Origin: Haliotis asinina
Lineage: Eukaryota > Mollusca > Gastropoda > Lepetellida > Haliotidae
Direction: 5' to 3'
Assembly (NCBI RefSeq): GCF_037392515.1
Contig: NC_090281.1
Location: forward strand, 51,252,753 to 51,316,752
Length of the DNA: 64,000 nucleotides
Below, piece after piece: positions 35,401 through 47,741 of the stretch. The translations under genes were made by a program, and so were the position numbers. The notes below the pieces were generated by a model, which saw nothing but the letters and a program-made list of their open reading frames with translations, did no database searches and had not been told where the DNA came from. Every line of letters starts with the position of its first letter. Positions within the stretch are counted from its first letter, which is position 1.

Positions 35401-37630
35401 TAGATACACTTTAATTTATCACCCTGTATTGTTCATCTGTATTTTAGACCCACCCGTCGTAATGAATGGGTGTAGTAATCAAGAGTTCTCTCCCCTGCAC
35501 CGTTGACGACAACAGATGTTGTTGAGGCACCCCATTAGTAATCTCACTTGATATAACGGTAAAATCCCAATTTCCTCTTTTCCGGATTGTTATGCACACA
35601 TAGTATTGTACTGATACAAATACATTGTTATACATAGCTTTAGTTAGTAACTGATATACCCAAATTGTATGGCAGGACTATTATTGTTGGTAAGGCGAAG
35701 GTAGTTTTTATGTTGGACGTTAGACAAAACGTACACTCCTGTAAGAGAGAGTTTCTCATTGTCATTGCTGGATGTACAGTAACACAAATCAATCATCACC
35801 GGGCGTTGATTAGTATAATGCTATGATAATATTAAAAGAAAATCACACAAATAGAGATCAAAATGATTTTATCCACAATAACCACTATTAGTCATTGTGC
35901 ATTTATATACGAATTGAAAGAAATGAAACAAGTTTTGTGATATTCAACATGCCTAAGGCATATTTCAGTTTGTAAAACATGTGTGTTTTATTACATTCAA
36001 CACGTCTTAGACCATTTAAATATTTTTTAAAATGCATTTAAAATAAAAGGAATAAGATGTGTTTGACGGGTGTAACGATGTCTTATGACTTGGTTCAATT
36101 AAAAATAAAATGATTCATAAAATCAGAAATGCTAGAATAAAATTCATTTTTTAAGGATTCAAAAACAAAAACGTATTCAGCGATACGGAGGAAATTAATC
36201 TACGTCTTGAAATATACTGTGGTAAATGAATATCCGTTTGTTATCCTGATCAGCTCAGGTAGATTTCCATGTCAAGTCATTTCAAATTATTAGAACTATA
36301 CAAAAAGTAAAATACCATCCACGCCGGATCTTGTTCCCCTTCCCAGTAAAAGCCATTGGTATGATTCACGTAGTTAGACGGTGCAGTCTTCGCTTCAGTT
36401 GGATGGACACTTTCCACACGTCAATACATAAGAAACAGCAATTGTTTTACCTTCGTCATTATTCAATTGTTATATTATTACAATCGAACGCAATCTGTTG
36501 GCGCATGTTCAAGAATTTCAAAAAGCTGCAATGTGGATAAACACGTGTTGTCCACAAATTAGAAAGATCACGTTTAAGTTGCCATAGAGAACCGTCCTGT
36601 CTTATCAAGTAGTTTCAATGAAATATCGATAAAATTTGGATGCTCTTAAAGATAAAATTTCATCAATACCCGCATGCAGAATTCGTTAAAAACAGGAACA
36701 TTGTCTCAGGAAAGTGAAATGTATTGATCCATAGCTGAAAGTGAAGTTTGCGCCCAAGGCTATTGTTTGATAAGAAATAGGATACTCAGCGTTTTACACT
36801 AGGAATAAAAGCACAATCAAAGTGTTTCAAAATATGCAGCTGATTTCGGACCCATCAATACAGTGCGTCTTATCTGGGAAATCTACACTTTAACAGATAC
36901 ACGTACTTGAACTGGAAACTGGAAATAGCTTATAGAAAACGGGCAGAAAGTATTAGTAATGCTATCGTAACATTTAAAGTGTGTTGTTTAGCTCACGGTG
37001 AGCTTCATGCGGTATGCTACAGTAACGATTTTACCGGACGGAGAAATAGTACAGTGTATCTAAGTGCATTTTAATCGAATTTAGATATTTTAAGAAGGTT
37101 TGATTGATTTTTTAGATAGTATGATCAGTAACATGATTCGCAATATTGATTCTGATAAAAAATAGATCAAAAGAATTCTTCAAATTCTGGTCTGCTCGAT
37201 CGATATATTCGCGATAAAAAGAGGCCTAAGATTGGGCATGTTTCAAAGTAGAAGTAACATTGATGCAGATGCGCATACAAGATATAGCAATTCACAGGAT
37301 ATATAACCATTAATATGACATATCGTTTTTGATATATATGTATAAATGAAAGGCATTGATTATAAGATTATATGCATATGCATGCATATTTGTTGCGCTA
37401 ATGTTGTTTCACAATTACTATTTTTCCAAAAGTCAGCGAACATAACCAGAAGTGATAGTCATTCATATCTTACAGTGTAAAACAGGTGAACTACTTATTA
37501 TTTCACAACTGAATTTGCCTAAAATACGATGTAAATATTATTACGTATAAATTCTGGGATTATACAGTGAAAATACTATGTATAAAGTTAAAGATATGTT
37601 AATTTTGATGCTAACTTTCTTGAACACACA
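32480..37630. other. Intergenic, no recognisable gene
   Basis: AT-rich DNA. Around 33045-33115 is an almost pure A/T stretch with self-complementary TAATATATATTA and ATATAATATATATTATAT. Short frames here have no recognised domain. Confidence 0.4.
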
Positions 37631-37639
37631 CCAACGTTT

Positions 37640-38130
37640 TGCGCAGAAAGGAAGTGATTGATGTGGCATCAACATGTACGAAGATATGTAGCCCCCGAAC
37701 ACGAGACGAGATTGTCAAAAAGCACGTGACCTCAGACGGCACGTGCAACTGTCGATGTGCCAGATTTGTGTTTTGTCACGTGTGTGCTGACACACATGTC
37801 GTTGGAGCCAAACGCTCAAAAGACACTTTATCAAAGACATACAACCCCTAAGGAAGTAACAATATTGATCACGCGACTTTCGCAACGCCATGGACGCTTA
37901 CGTGCCACATGTTAGAATATTGTTGCCCAAACGCCGTATATTGCTCAATCTGCCATGAGCAGACCTGGTGCAATCAACACATAACGTAGATCATCCCCGC
38001 CGCACTTGACGCTACAAGTTGCTAACTGTCGTTCGGATTAGGAACTGGATGCAAGAGTACATGCCCAGTGCTCTTTTAGATCATCTCCATCTCCACAGAT
38101 GACATTTGTTGCACAACATCCACGTGTCAC
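37640..38130. promoter_or_regulatory. Cluster of CACGTG E-boxes
   Basis: Exact CACGTG occurs at 37723-37728, 37740-37745, 37777-37782 and 38121-38126, with a further ACGTG near 37900. Three of the sites lie within 60 bp. The segment is also CpG-richer than its flanks. CACGTG is the canonical site for bHLH and bHLH-ZIP factors (USF, MYC/MAX, MITF, CLOCK classes). This could be an isolated promoter or enhancer. No adjoining gene was recognised. Confidence 0.35.
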
Positions 38131-38405
38131 CCCGCACACCTCTTCAGGGTCAGTAGCGCAGTGAACGTCATTAGAGGAATAATCAACGCTGAACTATTTT
38201 CAAGTTTTCTGATAGATCGAAGATCACTCTCGACTTCCTCGGCTAACGGAATCGAGTTTGGAGACGTGATAATGAGCGTTTCATGGCCGCTAACCTCATG
38301 CAGCATGGTCAGTTTGGAGATGGGTCCTTGATGGTGTAAGGATTGAAATCTGGTTAAACTGCCGCTCTCCATATCGTCAATGTTAGAGTCACAGGCCACT
38401 ACCAA
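38127..38405 (-). other. Unrecognised 92-codon open frame
   Basis: An open frame without recognisable motif. The translation has mixed polar and hydrophobic composition (for example GHETLIITSPNSIPLAEEVE), which is less AT-biased than the chance frames around it. I cannot assign a family. It may be a decayed exon or chance. No splice partner was found. Confidence 0.15.
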
Positions 38406-38689
38406 AGGGAAACCATCACTGAACCATGCGTAGTAAGAAACTTTTCGGGGAACATTTCATCCTTCAAACATTCTGGATCAATTCCTGAAAAGCAAAGCGC
38501 CGATGTCAATACTCACACATTTCCCTCACTGGACACGCCTGGTAGCCTCTAGCAGACGTATGCGATAGGTCAAAATACAAACGACAATACCTTTCCACAG
38601 ATCTGATAGAAGCAGGGTTGACTGTACAAATCCGTCTGTGGTATTGGCACGTGGGTAAGGATACGATACGTGGATGAACAACCTGTTTA

Positions 38690-38850
38690 TTACAAGGAGT
38701 AGCACCATCAACCGGACTGTCCAGACCATCCAGTCATTTACACCTTGAGATGACAGAGCATGGGAATGACTATCAAATATGGTACCATATGTTTGCAAAA
38801 AGGTGAGCGTATCCTGCCTCGTTGACGACACCTGTTATAAACAAAGGCCG
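38690..38850 (+). repeat. Interspersed element, family 2 (partial)
   Basis: Shares with the 14260-14482 copy the core CCGGACTGTCCAGACCATCCAG, the middle GATGACAGAGCATG, and the tail AAAAGGTGAGCGTATCCTGCC...CACCTGTTATAAACAAA. Divergence is substantial. The boundaries are approximate. Confidence 0.6.
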
Positions 38851-38859
38851 GTTTCTTTC

Positions 38860-40530
38860 ATCACCTGAAAAGGATGAGGAACGTACGAATCAAATTAAAA
38901 CAGGGATTCAGGATTGCATGATGCTGGGAAATAAGACCCATATTTGTAACTGATGCATCGTATACTGAGGGAAACAAATAAGGCAACACATGACAATACA
39001 AGTGTTCCTTGTTTCCAATTTTCTTCATGAGCTTTGTATCGCGCTGTGTAAAAGAGCTGGAAGAAAATAAAGGAAAACTGCTTTCATTTGTTCCCTTATT
39101 TGTCTCCCCAAGTATATTTGGAAATGTCCACCACATTTCTACCATAAACCTCTAGAGAGCTTTCATGGGGTTTTGAAAGTTGCAATCATGTTCGAACGAA
39201 CGGGAGTCCAATGAAGTAGTGGCATGTTTGATCGTGCCTTAAAAGTTTAGAAATGTTAACACCAAAGGCTTTCGCTGTGAAACCATTGCTAGGCATAGTA
39301 TGAAAGATGATGAAATTGAAAACGTCTCTTTTATCCTGCAGCTTCGTGGAGTGATGTATCACACTGAATCTTTATGCATTGATCTAAATATAAAATATTT
39401 GAGGCGATCTCTCTTGGGTTAATCAATTTGATCTGTTTTGATTTTGCCAACCCGAGCCTAAATTCATATGCCACAAGGAAGCTGGTCCACAAGAAAGGGA
39501 CACAAATGGTGCCCCTGGAGATGAGCTCTGTTTGTCTGCATGTTTTACTCCCACAGTTTACATAGATATTATCAAAAAACCGTCCTGCGTTTAACAGATT
39601 CCTTTTCTTAGTTAACTTTGTAATGTACAAATTGCCCTGAATCTCTGCAGGTAGACACTAGCATTGTTTGTTCATTAACGAATGCCCTTTGGATCAATGG
39701 ATGAATACTCAATATACAGAGATATCATCATATCATTGCCAGTGCCATATGGCTCACAAGATATGGTAAGTTCCCTATTATCACTTTAGTGCTATAGTAT
39801 ATTTGTAGAATCGACGTCCAGAGCGATGTTCACACAAAGAGTTTAATTATGCTTATGAATGACACAGAAGTTTGGGAGTTCAATCCATCCATGACGTTCG
39901 CGGGTTCATGCTAACTAATGTAAGGACGTTTTACACTTGGGTAGAACTACGCCTAACTTAGTAGCTCGTCGTGAACTTGGTAGGTATTCTCTTCGTGTTA
40001 ATCGTTACGTTAAAATTATTAAATATTGGGTTAGGTTGTTTTTCCCAAAGAAGATAATTTTATTTTAAACAAAGCCTATATGTGTCAATATAGTTTGGCA
40101 GAAGCTGGAAGGATGTGTTGGACATTAAATGCTAAAAAATGTTGTTTAGTTACGGATTCGGCTCTGTATGGGTTAATCAAGATGTAGACTGTCTTAACAG
40201 TTTCATTTCCAGTTTTAAGGAAAGGTGTGTTGTAATCGATGATACCAGTCTTTCTTTGAAAGCATATCAAATTATACCAAACTTCAGTTATATAAGTCTG
40301 TCAAAAGTGAAAGTAAATGTGAGGATTATTCACTGCTGATTACTGTACCAGGTTACCGTATTGCACTCTGTAAGCGCCGATGCTCTATTGTACCCACTAT
40401 CGAGTCTGAATACCACTTCTGTTTAGAATTAATTTAATAATCTTCGTAAGGCTCTGCTCCCAAAGTATTATTACTCTTTTCCATCTCTCCTTCAATTTTA
40501 CAGTTGTTGTCATCTAAAATGCTTCTATCA
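38860..40530. other. Intergenic, no recognisable gene
   Basis: AT-rich DNA with short frames only. A palindromic GTTCGAACGAAC at about 39189-39200 matches part of the palindrome that opens the family 2 element at 14260. Confidence 0.4.
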
Positions 40531-40539
40531 CTTACAACG

Positions 40540-40773
40540 TTGCTATATATGTATATGTTGCTATATATGTATATGTTGCTAAATATGTATATGTTGCTAT
40601 ATATGTATATGTTGCTATATATGTATATGTTGCTAAATATGTATATGTTGCTAAATATGTATATGTTGCTATATATGTATATGTTGCTATATATGTATAT
40701 GTTGCTAAATATGTATATGTTGCTAAATATGTATATGTTGCTATATATGTATATGTTGCTATATATGTATGTT
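40540..40773 (+). repeat. 18-bp minisatellite, 13 units with higher-order pattern
   Basis: Thirteen perfect-length units of TTGCTATATATGTATATG or the variant TTGCTAAATATGTATATG. Call the variants Y (CTATAT) and N (CTAAAT). The order is Y Y N Y Y N N Y Y N N Y Y, so the later part repeats as a four-unit, 72-bp block. Because 18 is a multiple of three the plus strand stays open (LLYMYM/LLNMYM), but the frame starts at TTG and is clearly repeat translation. Confidence 0.95.
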
Positions 40774-40779
40774 TAGCAG

Positions 40780-41450
40780 CTAAAATGAATGATGCAATGT
40801 TGCATCGTACAGCACTTCATCGTCTCAAATACATCATGTCGTATGTACCTGTATAATGGGCCGGTGGCTCCTTTACTGAAATAAACACAGTTACACTACA
40901 TTAAAAGGTCTTGTATATTTGTTTCCTGTAAATAAAACATATGAATGAGATTAAAATGTACACTATGCACGATATTTGCAATTATTGCGAAGGATTAGTT
41001 CCCTTAATCGATAAACCTAAATGCATTACGAAGGTATCCGGTTTTTGATTCATCACATCGCAGTCATCCGGCGCCATCTTTGTTAGTAAAGCAGTTGTGT
41101 GGCCTCATGACTGTCAGTAGCTATAGCCACTTTGTGATGCCAAGAATCTGGCCCCTAGTCTGCTTCAGCTGAGTCGAGTGTGATATCATGACCGCCAGTA
41201 GAACCGTTGACTCTTGCCATCATGTAAAGACAACCACTGTAGGATACGATAACCATTACAGGAGCTATTGTGTGTTGCCATAACCATTATTGTACGATGC
41301 AGTGACTGCTAGTAGAGCCACTGTGTGCGGCCATGGCCACCAGATGAACCATTACTTTTATCAGTTATGATACATTGCTTGCAAATATCTTTTGCATTTT
41401 TGAGCTGTGACATTGGTGCGACAAAATCCTTCCACTATGGACAACAAATT
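40780..41450. other. Intergenic, includes a degenerate tandem repeat
   Basis: From about 41100 to 41350, motifs such as CATGACCGCCAGTAGAACC, CCACTGTGTGCGGCCATGGC and GATAACCATTACAGGAGC recur in decayed form at roughly 50-bp spacing. This suggests an old minisatellite. No gene recognised. Confidence 0.35.
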
Positions 41451-41519
41451 CTGTGAAAAAACAATTCATTGTAGCATTCCTACGACATCGTGAGCACGTG
41501 CCGGAGAATCGGTTTTGGT

Positions 41520-41600
41520 GACGATATTAAGTATTCTCGAAAAGGTGAGCGTATCCGATTTTACCGATGGCACCTGTCACAAATACACACACAGAGGCAA
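41520..41600 (+). repeat. Interspersed element, family 2 (tail fragment)
   Basis: Retains the tail CGAAAAGGTGAGCGTATCCG...GGCACCTGTCACAAATAC shared with copies at 14.4 and 38.8 kb in the same orientation. Confidence 0.55.
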
Positions 41601-41808
41601 GTCAGTTCTTCATATGAAAAATACGAGAACAAAAATTCCATCAGAGACATTTTTGTCGTAAAGTGGGGTTTATAAACTTTAAAAATGAAATGGAATGACA
41701 AATAAGTTAAAATTATTTAAAAAACCGTAAGTTTCATATATTCCGTTGTTACGATTTGACTAATCGTAGCTACTTTTGCGGGAGACTTTGCTCTGTTTAT
41801 AGCAATAG

Positions 41809-42168
41809 AGATCATTCCTAAATGGCTCCATATTATTTCAAGAAAAGGAAATTCAGTTTACGTCAGATGGGCAGTATGTCAGGAATTGTAAAGGTATTGT
41901 TTGTTTTAAATCTCATAATTATGATGATATTACTGTGACATTTTCTCTTCTTAAAATATGTCGGCAAGTACTTCAAAAACATTACAGAACAACAGCCTGT
42001 ATTGTTCATAATGATATCTCGATGGCACGAACATATGACGAACTAATATCATTAGGGATGATACCAAAATATTACAGTCAAAGAAAGTTTCACTACGATA
42101 TGAAAAGATATCAAAGAAAATGTGATGGCGTTGTGAAATCAGTCATTGAAAACGTGATGACGATGTGA
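41809..42168 (+). other. Unrecognised open frame, possible exon or relic
   Basis: A 119-codon stop-free frame between TAG at 41806 and TGA at 42166. It lacks an ATG near its beginning. The translation looks more protein-like than neighbouring frames: QFTSDGQYVRNCKGIVCF, then KICRQVLQKHYRTTACIVHN, then ARTYDELISLGMIPKYYSQR. Composition is charged and mixed, with Cys and Tyr. I do not recognise a family. It may be a terminal exon, a transposon relic or chance. Confidence 0.25.
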
Positions 42169-42767
42169 AAACCATAAGTGAAAATTTGATGAGGTGAGTC
42201 CAAAACTACACGATACTGTTGCCGGTTAATACTTTTATCATGCAACAACAGTGTATATTGCAATCGACATAAGTATCCTCACTATGACGTTCGATATTAT
42301 GACGTAATCACATGTGAGCAAACAGAGCGCCCACTGTGGGTCAACACTTGTGCCGTGATCTGTGACATAACGCTAAGTGGCTCGGGAATCACATGCAAGT
42401 AATTAAATGGATGGAGATAATTATTTTGTAAATCGCACGCCCCGCGGCATATGGTAACTGTCGATTTAAGAAATTATCGATATTTTTGCAGGGAGACTTA
42501 AACGCCCTGTATGCTATCAGGGAGTGCTACATATGGGACGTGTTGTATTGTAACGGGTCGATGGTGTGTGTGTTTCATGAATTTATTAACTTATTGCTGA
42601 CAGTTACAAAATAATGGCCGCTGTTGAATAATTACTTTCGAAAAGAACATTACTTTCGTCCCCAGTGTTTAAGGACAGAGAGAAGATATAGTTTCGGAAA
42701 GTTGTTCCCATCGTTGTTTCATACCGTAAGGCGGTTTAAAGATAGCTGTTGTTATAATACCAGCAAG

Positions 42768-43775
42768 CTCATCCTCTGATCGTGTCATTGAAACAATATT
42801 ACTTGCAATTATCTTACCTAGTTCATTCCCTCCACATTTCATCCTGAAATACTTTTAGAAGCTATTTCTTGTTATTAACTTACCTAGTTCATTCTCTCCA
42901 CATTTCATCCTGAAATACTTTTAGAAGCTATTACTTGTTATTAACTTACCTAGTTCATTCTAAATCCTAAATCACTTTTAATAGCAATTACTTGGTATTG
43001 CCTTATCAAATCCATTCTCTGTTCGTTTCGTTATACAATACTTTTAAACACTATTACTTGTTATTACCTTACCTAATTCATTTTCTGTTTGTTTCATTAT
43101 AAAATACTTTTTAAATGCTATTACTCGTTACTACCTCGACTTGTTCATTCTCTGTTCGTTTCATTATATAATATTTTTAAAGCTATAAATTGCTATTACC
43201 CTACGTAGTTCCTTCTCTATTCGTTTCATTACATAATATTTCAAAAACCTACTACTTGTTATTACCTTATTATGGATAGTTTTCGTTATAATACTTTTAA
43301 ATGCTATTACATGTTATTACCTTACCTAATTCATTCTGCATTCATTTCATTATAAAATACTAAGTCTTTTAAATACTATTACTCGTTATTACCTTTGCCT
43401 TGTTCATTCTCTCTTCGCTTCATTATATAATATTTTATAAGCTATTACTTGTTATTACCCTACATTGTCCCCTCTCTATTCGTTTCATTACATAATGTTT
43501 AAAATCTATTACTTGTTATTACCTTACATAGTTCATTCTCTGTTCGTTTCATTATAATATACTCTTTAATTCTATTACTTATTATCACCTTACCTTGTTC
43601 ATCCTTCATCCTTCATCCTTCATACTTGGTATTGCCTTGTCAAATTCATTCTCTGTTCGTTTCGTTATGGAATATTTTAAAAGCTATTACTTGTTATTAC
43701 CTTACCTAGTTCATTCGGTGGTCGTTTCATAATAAAATGCTTTTGAAAGCTATTACTTATTACTTCCTTATCCTA
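42768..43775. repeat. Tandem array, about 66-bp unit, 15-16 copies
   Basis: Diverged units with the consensus TTACCTAGTTCATTCTCTG-TTCGTTTCATTATAAAATAC-TTTTAAAGCTATTACTTG-TTATTACC. Most are 64-67 bp. Two shortened units (about 57 and 47 bp) both end in CTTGGTATTGCC and are each followed by a near-matching TTATCAAATCC/TTGTCAAATTC unit. An array-level block duplication is therefore visible. A CATCCTT mini-repeat interrupts near 43600-43622. Confidence 0.92.
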
Positions 43776-43789
43776 TGTATGAACTGTAT

Positions 43790-44330
43790 AAAACAAGGCC
43801 TGTCCTGCTCGGAGTCACTATACTGATTCTGTGCTCGGTATAAAACGCAGTAGAATAATTAACCACGAACTATAAAAAATTCAAATCAATATCACTATCA
43901 TCTCTCGATTACAAGCAAAATCACACACATGATATTCACAGCTGTACGTCGACTCTGTTTCTGGCAAAGATTTATTATTAATATGGAAATAGTCACCTTT
44001 ATGTACTCAAAAGAAATTATCTAAATGTCCTTAGTGAGTTAGAATTCTGCACACACTTGTTCCAGACCAGAAGCTGTATTTTATTAAATAACGATCGAGG
44101 AAAATTTGAGATGGAATTAGCAATCCGTTTTGTATATAACCTATCGGGTATACCATGCTCACTGCCAGGCCTAGCTCGCCGCGTCCTGTTGTTACCTACC
44201 CATCTCACACTTCCGTGCTTTAAACTGTTAGCCTTATAAAACGTTCACTGACATGTTCTAACTACAGAAGCCGAGCTGCCGGTTCATTCCGAATTTCCGT
44301 CTAGATTAAAGCAGGTCAGACTGAAACAGC
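43790..44330. other. Spacer between tandem arrays, no recognisable gene
   Basis: Unique-looking AT-rich DNA with two small overlapping chance frames around 44017-44239. Nothing recognised. Confidence 0.4.
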
Positions 44331-44337
44331 TGATGAC

Positions 44338-45430
44338 TTTTAACTCTGCTGGTCATGGTACCTAGAATGTAGAAACTTGTACTCACATAGTCCAAACAGG
44401 TTCAACCTGGTCCAACTTTCAACACTGTTGGTCATCGTACTCTCAATGCATGGGTGTTGAATTGTATAATCCAACAAGGGTTAACCAGGTTAGACCTTTA
44501 ACACTGTTGGTCATCATCGTACCCTCAATGCACTGGCGTTGAATTATATAGCCTAACAAGGGTTACCCAGGTCAGACCTTTAACACTGTTGGCCAGCGTA
44601 CCCTCAATGCACTGGCGTTGAATTATATAGCCTAACAAGGGTTACCCAGGTCAAACCTTTAACACTGTTGGCCAGCGTACCCTCAGTGCACTGGCGTTGA
44701 ATTATATAGCCTAACAAGGGTTACCCAGGTCAGACCTTTAACACTGTTGGTCATCGTACCCTCAATGCACTGGCGTTGAATTATATAGCCTAACAAGGGT
44801 TACCCAGGTCAGACCTTTAACACTGTTGGCCAGCGTACTCTCAATGCACTGGCGTTGAATTATATAGCCTAACAAGGGTTACCCAGGTCAGACCTTTAAC
44901 ACTGTTGGTCATCGTACCCTCAATGCACTGGCGTTGAATTATATAGCCTAACAAGGGTTACCCAGGTCAGACCTTTAACACTGTTGGCCAGCGTACCCTC
45001 AGTGCACGGGTGTGTACTCACAAAGTCCAACAAGGTTTACCTAGGGCAGACTTTGAACACAGCTGGCCATCGTACCCTCAGTGCACTGGACTTGACTCAC
45101 ATATTCCGACAAGGGTTACCCAGGTCAGACATTTAACACTGTTGGTCATCGTACCCTCAATGCACGGGTGTTGACTTATGTAGTCCGACAAGGGTTACCC
45201 AGGTCAGACGTTTAACACTGTTGGTCACCGTACCCTCAATACACGGGTGTGTACTCATATAGTGCTACAAGCATTACCGTGTTTTAACACTGCATGTCAT
45301 TGTAACCCCCATTGGATGATTGTGTACTCAAACAGTCTAACAAGAGCCAGCAATGTAAAGTAAATGGTCTGTGGTTGATTGTACCTTGAACTTGTGAGCG
45401 TGTACATGTACAGCCCAACAAGGGTTAACC
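44338..45430. repeat. Tandem array, 79-bp unit, about 13 copies
   Basis: The core AACACTGTTGG recurs at 44421, 44500, 44582, 44661, 44740, 44819, 44898, 44977, 45056, 45135 and 45214, that is at 79-bp spacing with one 82-bp step. Each unit carries CCTAACAAGGGTTACCCAGG and CCCTCAATGCACTGGCG. The central copies are nearly identical and the ends are decayed. GGTCATCG and GGCCAGCG variants alternate through 44740-44977, giving a 158-bp dimer. Confidence 0.95.
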
Positions 45431-46437
45431 GAAGAGATTATATCAGTTGCAACTATTGATGTTCGTTTTTTTTCAAATATACACATCTGCAAATTTCAAA
45501 TAAATTACTTTGTAAAACCGTTTTAAAAATATCATACGCACAAGGAATCGACAACACAAATAGCGTTAGAAAAGGTTAAATTATTTGCTAGCCAAAAAAC
45601 CTCATTCTTTATGAAAACAACGCTTGAAGTGGATGTCGAAGGGTTACGTTTGCATAATGGCTGGTGTTACAGATGTATTTACAACACCATGTCCAGCACA
45701 ATAGATAGCCACGTTTCAGAATAGATTTATTATACTGCTGAACTCAAAGGCTGCTCTGCAGGAAACATTATGAAAGTTATCAGTACACTGTTACCAGTGT
45801 GACAGTATTGATGACGCATGTTGTCTGCGACAGTTTGGATCAGACACTGTCCCTGGCGATCAATGCATATGGCATTCGTGTTTAAACACATTCAAACAAG
45901 ATTATCTCGGCTTACATATTCTTCATCCGGACAATATATCTGATTGCAATGATTGACAAATATCGTAGCGTGACTTTCCAACTCGGCTTGAATCGATGCC
46001 CTGTCGTCTATGAAATCTTTGCGATACTCCAAAGATCGTCCATTGCTCAAGCTGCTGCTTAGATCAATGGTAAGACATGACAGAAAGTGTTGTAAATTGC
46101 GTGGTGAGAAATGCACATGTCACACCGATTTCAGTTACAAAAAGGTAGCCGGGTTGTACACCTTCAACTAGATAGATATGACGAGTAGGCACGCTTTGCT
46201 TCTTGACTGAATCAACATAGGGGTCTAGGACGGCGCCAGCAGGCTCCAGACACTGGTCAGCTGGTCGGCACGAGGACGTCAGCTGGGAGTGGTATTAAGT
46301 GCAATATCAATTGGCTAGCGGTCCTCTTGGTGTTGGTGACAAGTTCGATACAACGCAGTATCTCCTAAGTATATGTGTACTTGGTTGATATTACTATTAA
46401 GAGTTGAGTAGTGCAAGAACACTAGTTTGACGTTTAA
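45431..46437. other. Spacer between tandem arrays, no recognisable gene
   Basis: Mostly unique DNA. The 74-codon minus frame at 45892-46116 is unrecognised. A slightly GC-richer patch lies at about 46200-46300. Confidence 0.4.
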
Positions 46438-46885
46438 CCTTATGTTTCTGACAGGTTCAGTAAAACATGTAAATACGTAATGTTTATTGTACACTATCAC
46501 TTTCTAATGTTTAGCGTGATGTTTCTGACAGTAAAACATGTAAATACGTAGGTGTTTATTGTACACACTATCACTTTCTAATGTTTAGCGTGATGTTTCT
46601 GACAGGTTCAGTAAAACATGTAAATACGTAGGTGTTTATTGTACACTATCATTTTCTAATGTTTAGCGTGATGTTTCTGACAGGTTCAGTAAAACATGTA
46701 AATAAGCAGGGGTTTATTGTACACTATCACTTTCTAATGTTCAGCGTGATGTTACTGACATGTTCAGTAAAACATGAAAACATGTAGTTCTCTGTTGTGC
46801 ACTATCACACTCTAACGTTTAATCGTTTAACCTGATGTTCCTGACAAGTTAAATATAACATATAGACATGTGTGTGTTTGTTTTG
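46438..46885. repeat. Tandem array, about 78-bp unit, 5-6 copies
   Basis: Units begin GTGATGTTTCTGACAGGTTC, continue AGTAAAACATGTAAATACGT and end CACTATCACTTTCTAATGTT. Copies start near 46438, 46515, 46588, 46666, 46744 and 46830, the last two decayed. One copy lacks GGTTC. Confidence 0.93.
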
Positions 46886-46899
46886 CAATTTCCCTGTCC

Positions 46900-47565
46900 A
46901 ACAGAGCTGCAGGTGTTTATAGTTCAGTATCAATCCCAGTATTAATATACTATAGTGTTGTGGGTGTCTTTTCTGCAATATTAATATCAATATGTTATAG
47001 AGCTGCACGTCTTTATTGTGCAGTGCCAATACCAGTATCAATATGTTATAGTGTAGTATTAAGGCCAATATCAATATGGTATAATGTTGTAGGTGTCAGT
47101 AGTAAAGCATCAATGCCAGTGTCAATATGCTATAAAGGTATAGGTGTCAATAGTGCATTCACTGTTAATATTTTATAGTAATGTAGGTGTCTATAGTGTA
47201 GTATCAATACCAATGTAAATATGTTATAGAGGTGTAGGTTTCAATGGTGCATTCACTGTTAATGCTAATATCAGTATGTTATAGAGCAGTAGATGTCTGT
47301 AGTGCACTATGAATACCAGTGTCAGTATGTTATAAAAATGTAGGTGTCATTAACTATACCAATATCAGTATGTTATAGAGCAGTAGGTGTCTATTGTGCA
47401 CTATCAATACCAGTGTCAGTATGTTATAAAATGTAGGTGTCATTAAGTATACCAATATCAGTATGGTATAGACCAGTAGATGTCTATAGTGCACTATCAA
47501 TACCAGTGTCAGTATGTTATAAAATGTAGGTGTCATTAAGTATACCAATATGTTTTTCGGTTGTT
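46900..47565. repeat. Tandem array with 93-94-bp dimer unit
   Basis: Two alternating monomers: one with GTAGGTGTCTATAGTGCACT-ATCAATACCAGTGTCAGTAT, the other with GTAGGTGTCATTAAGTATAC-CAATATCAGTATGTTATAG. CAGTAGRTGT recurs at 47287, 47381 and 47474, giving a 93-94-bp dimer in the younger right part. The left part is more decayed. All overlapping frames are repeat translation. Confidence 0.9.
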
Positions 47566-47741
47566 CAGATCAGTATGAATCATAAAGCGATAAACCTACA
47601 GAACCGTATGTAGAATGTGTAGTGCAATACATAGTGTCAGGCAGTATAAGCTGGTTACAACAAATGATACGTTCGGTCTAACATATGGCTTGATGTGTGT
47701 AGTGCTACAGCATGTTATAATAGTCACTGTTTCTTGTGTCC

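Noticed and set aside
40504..40776. 90-codon frame with MYMLLY repeats as a membrane peptide
   Set aside because: Begins at TTG, consists almost wholly of an 18-bp minisatellite, and has no signal of selection.
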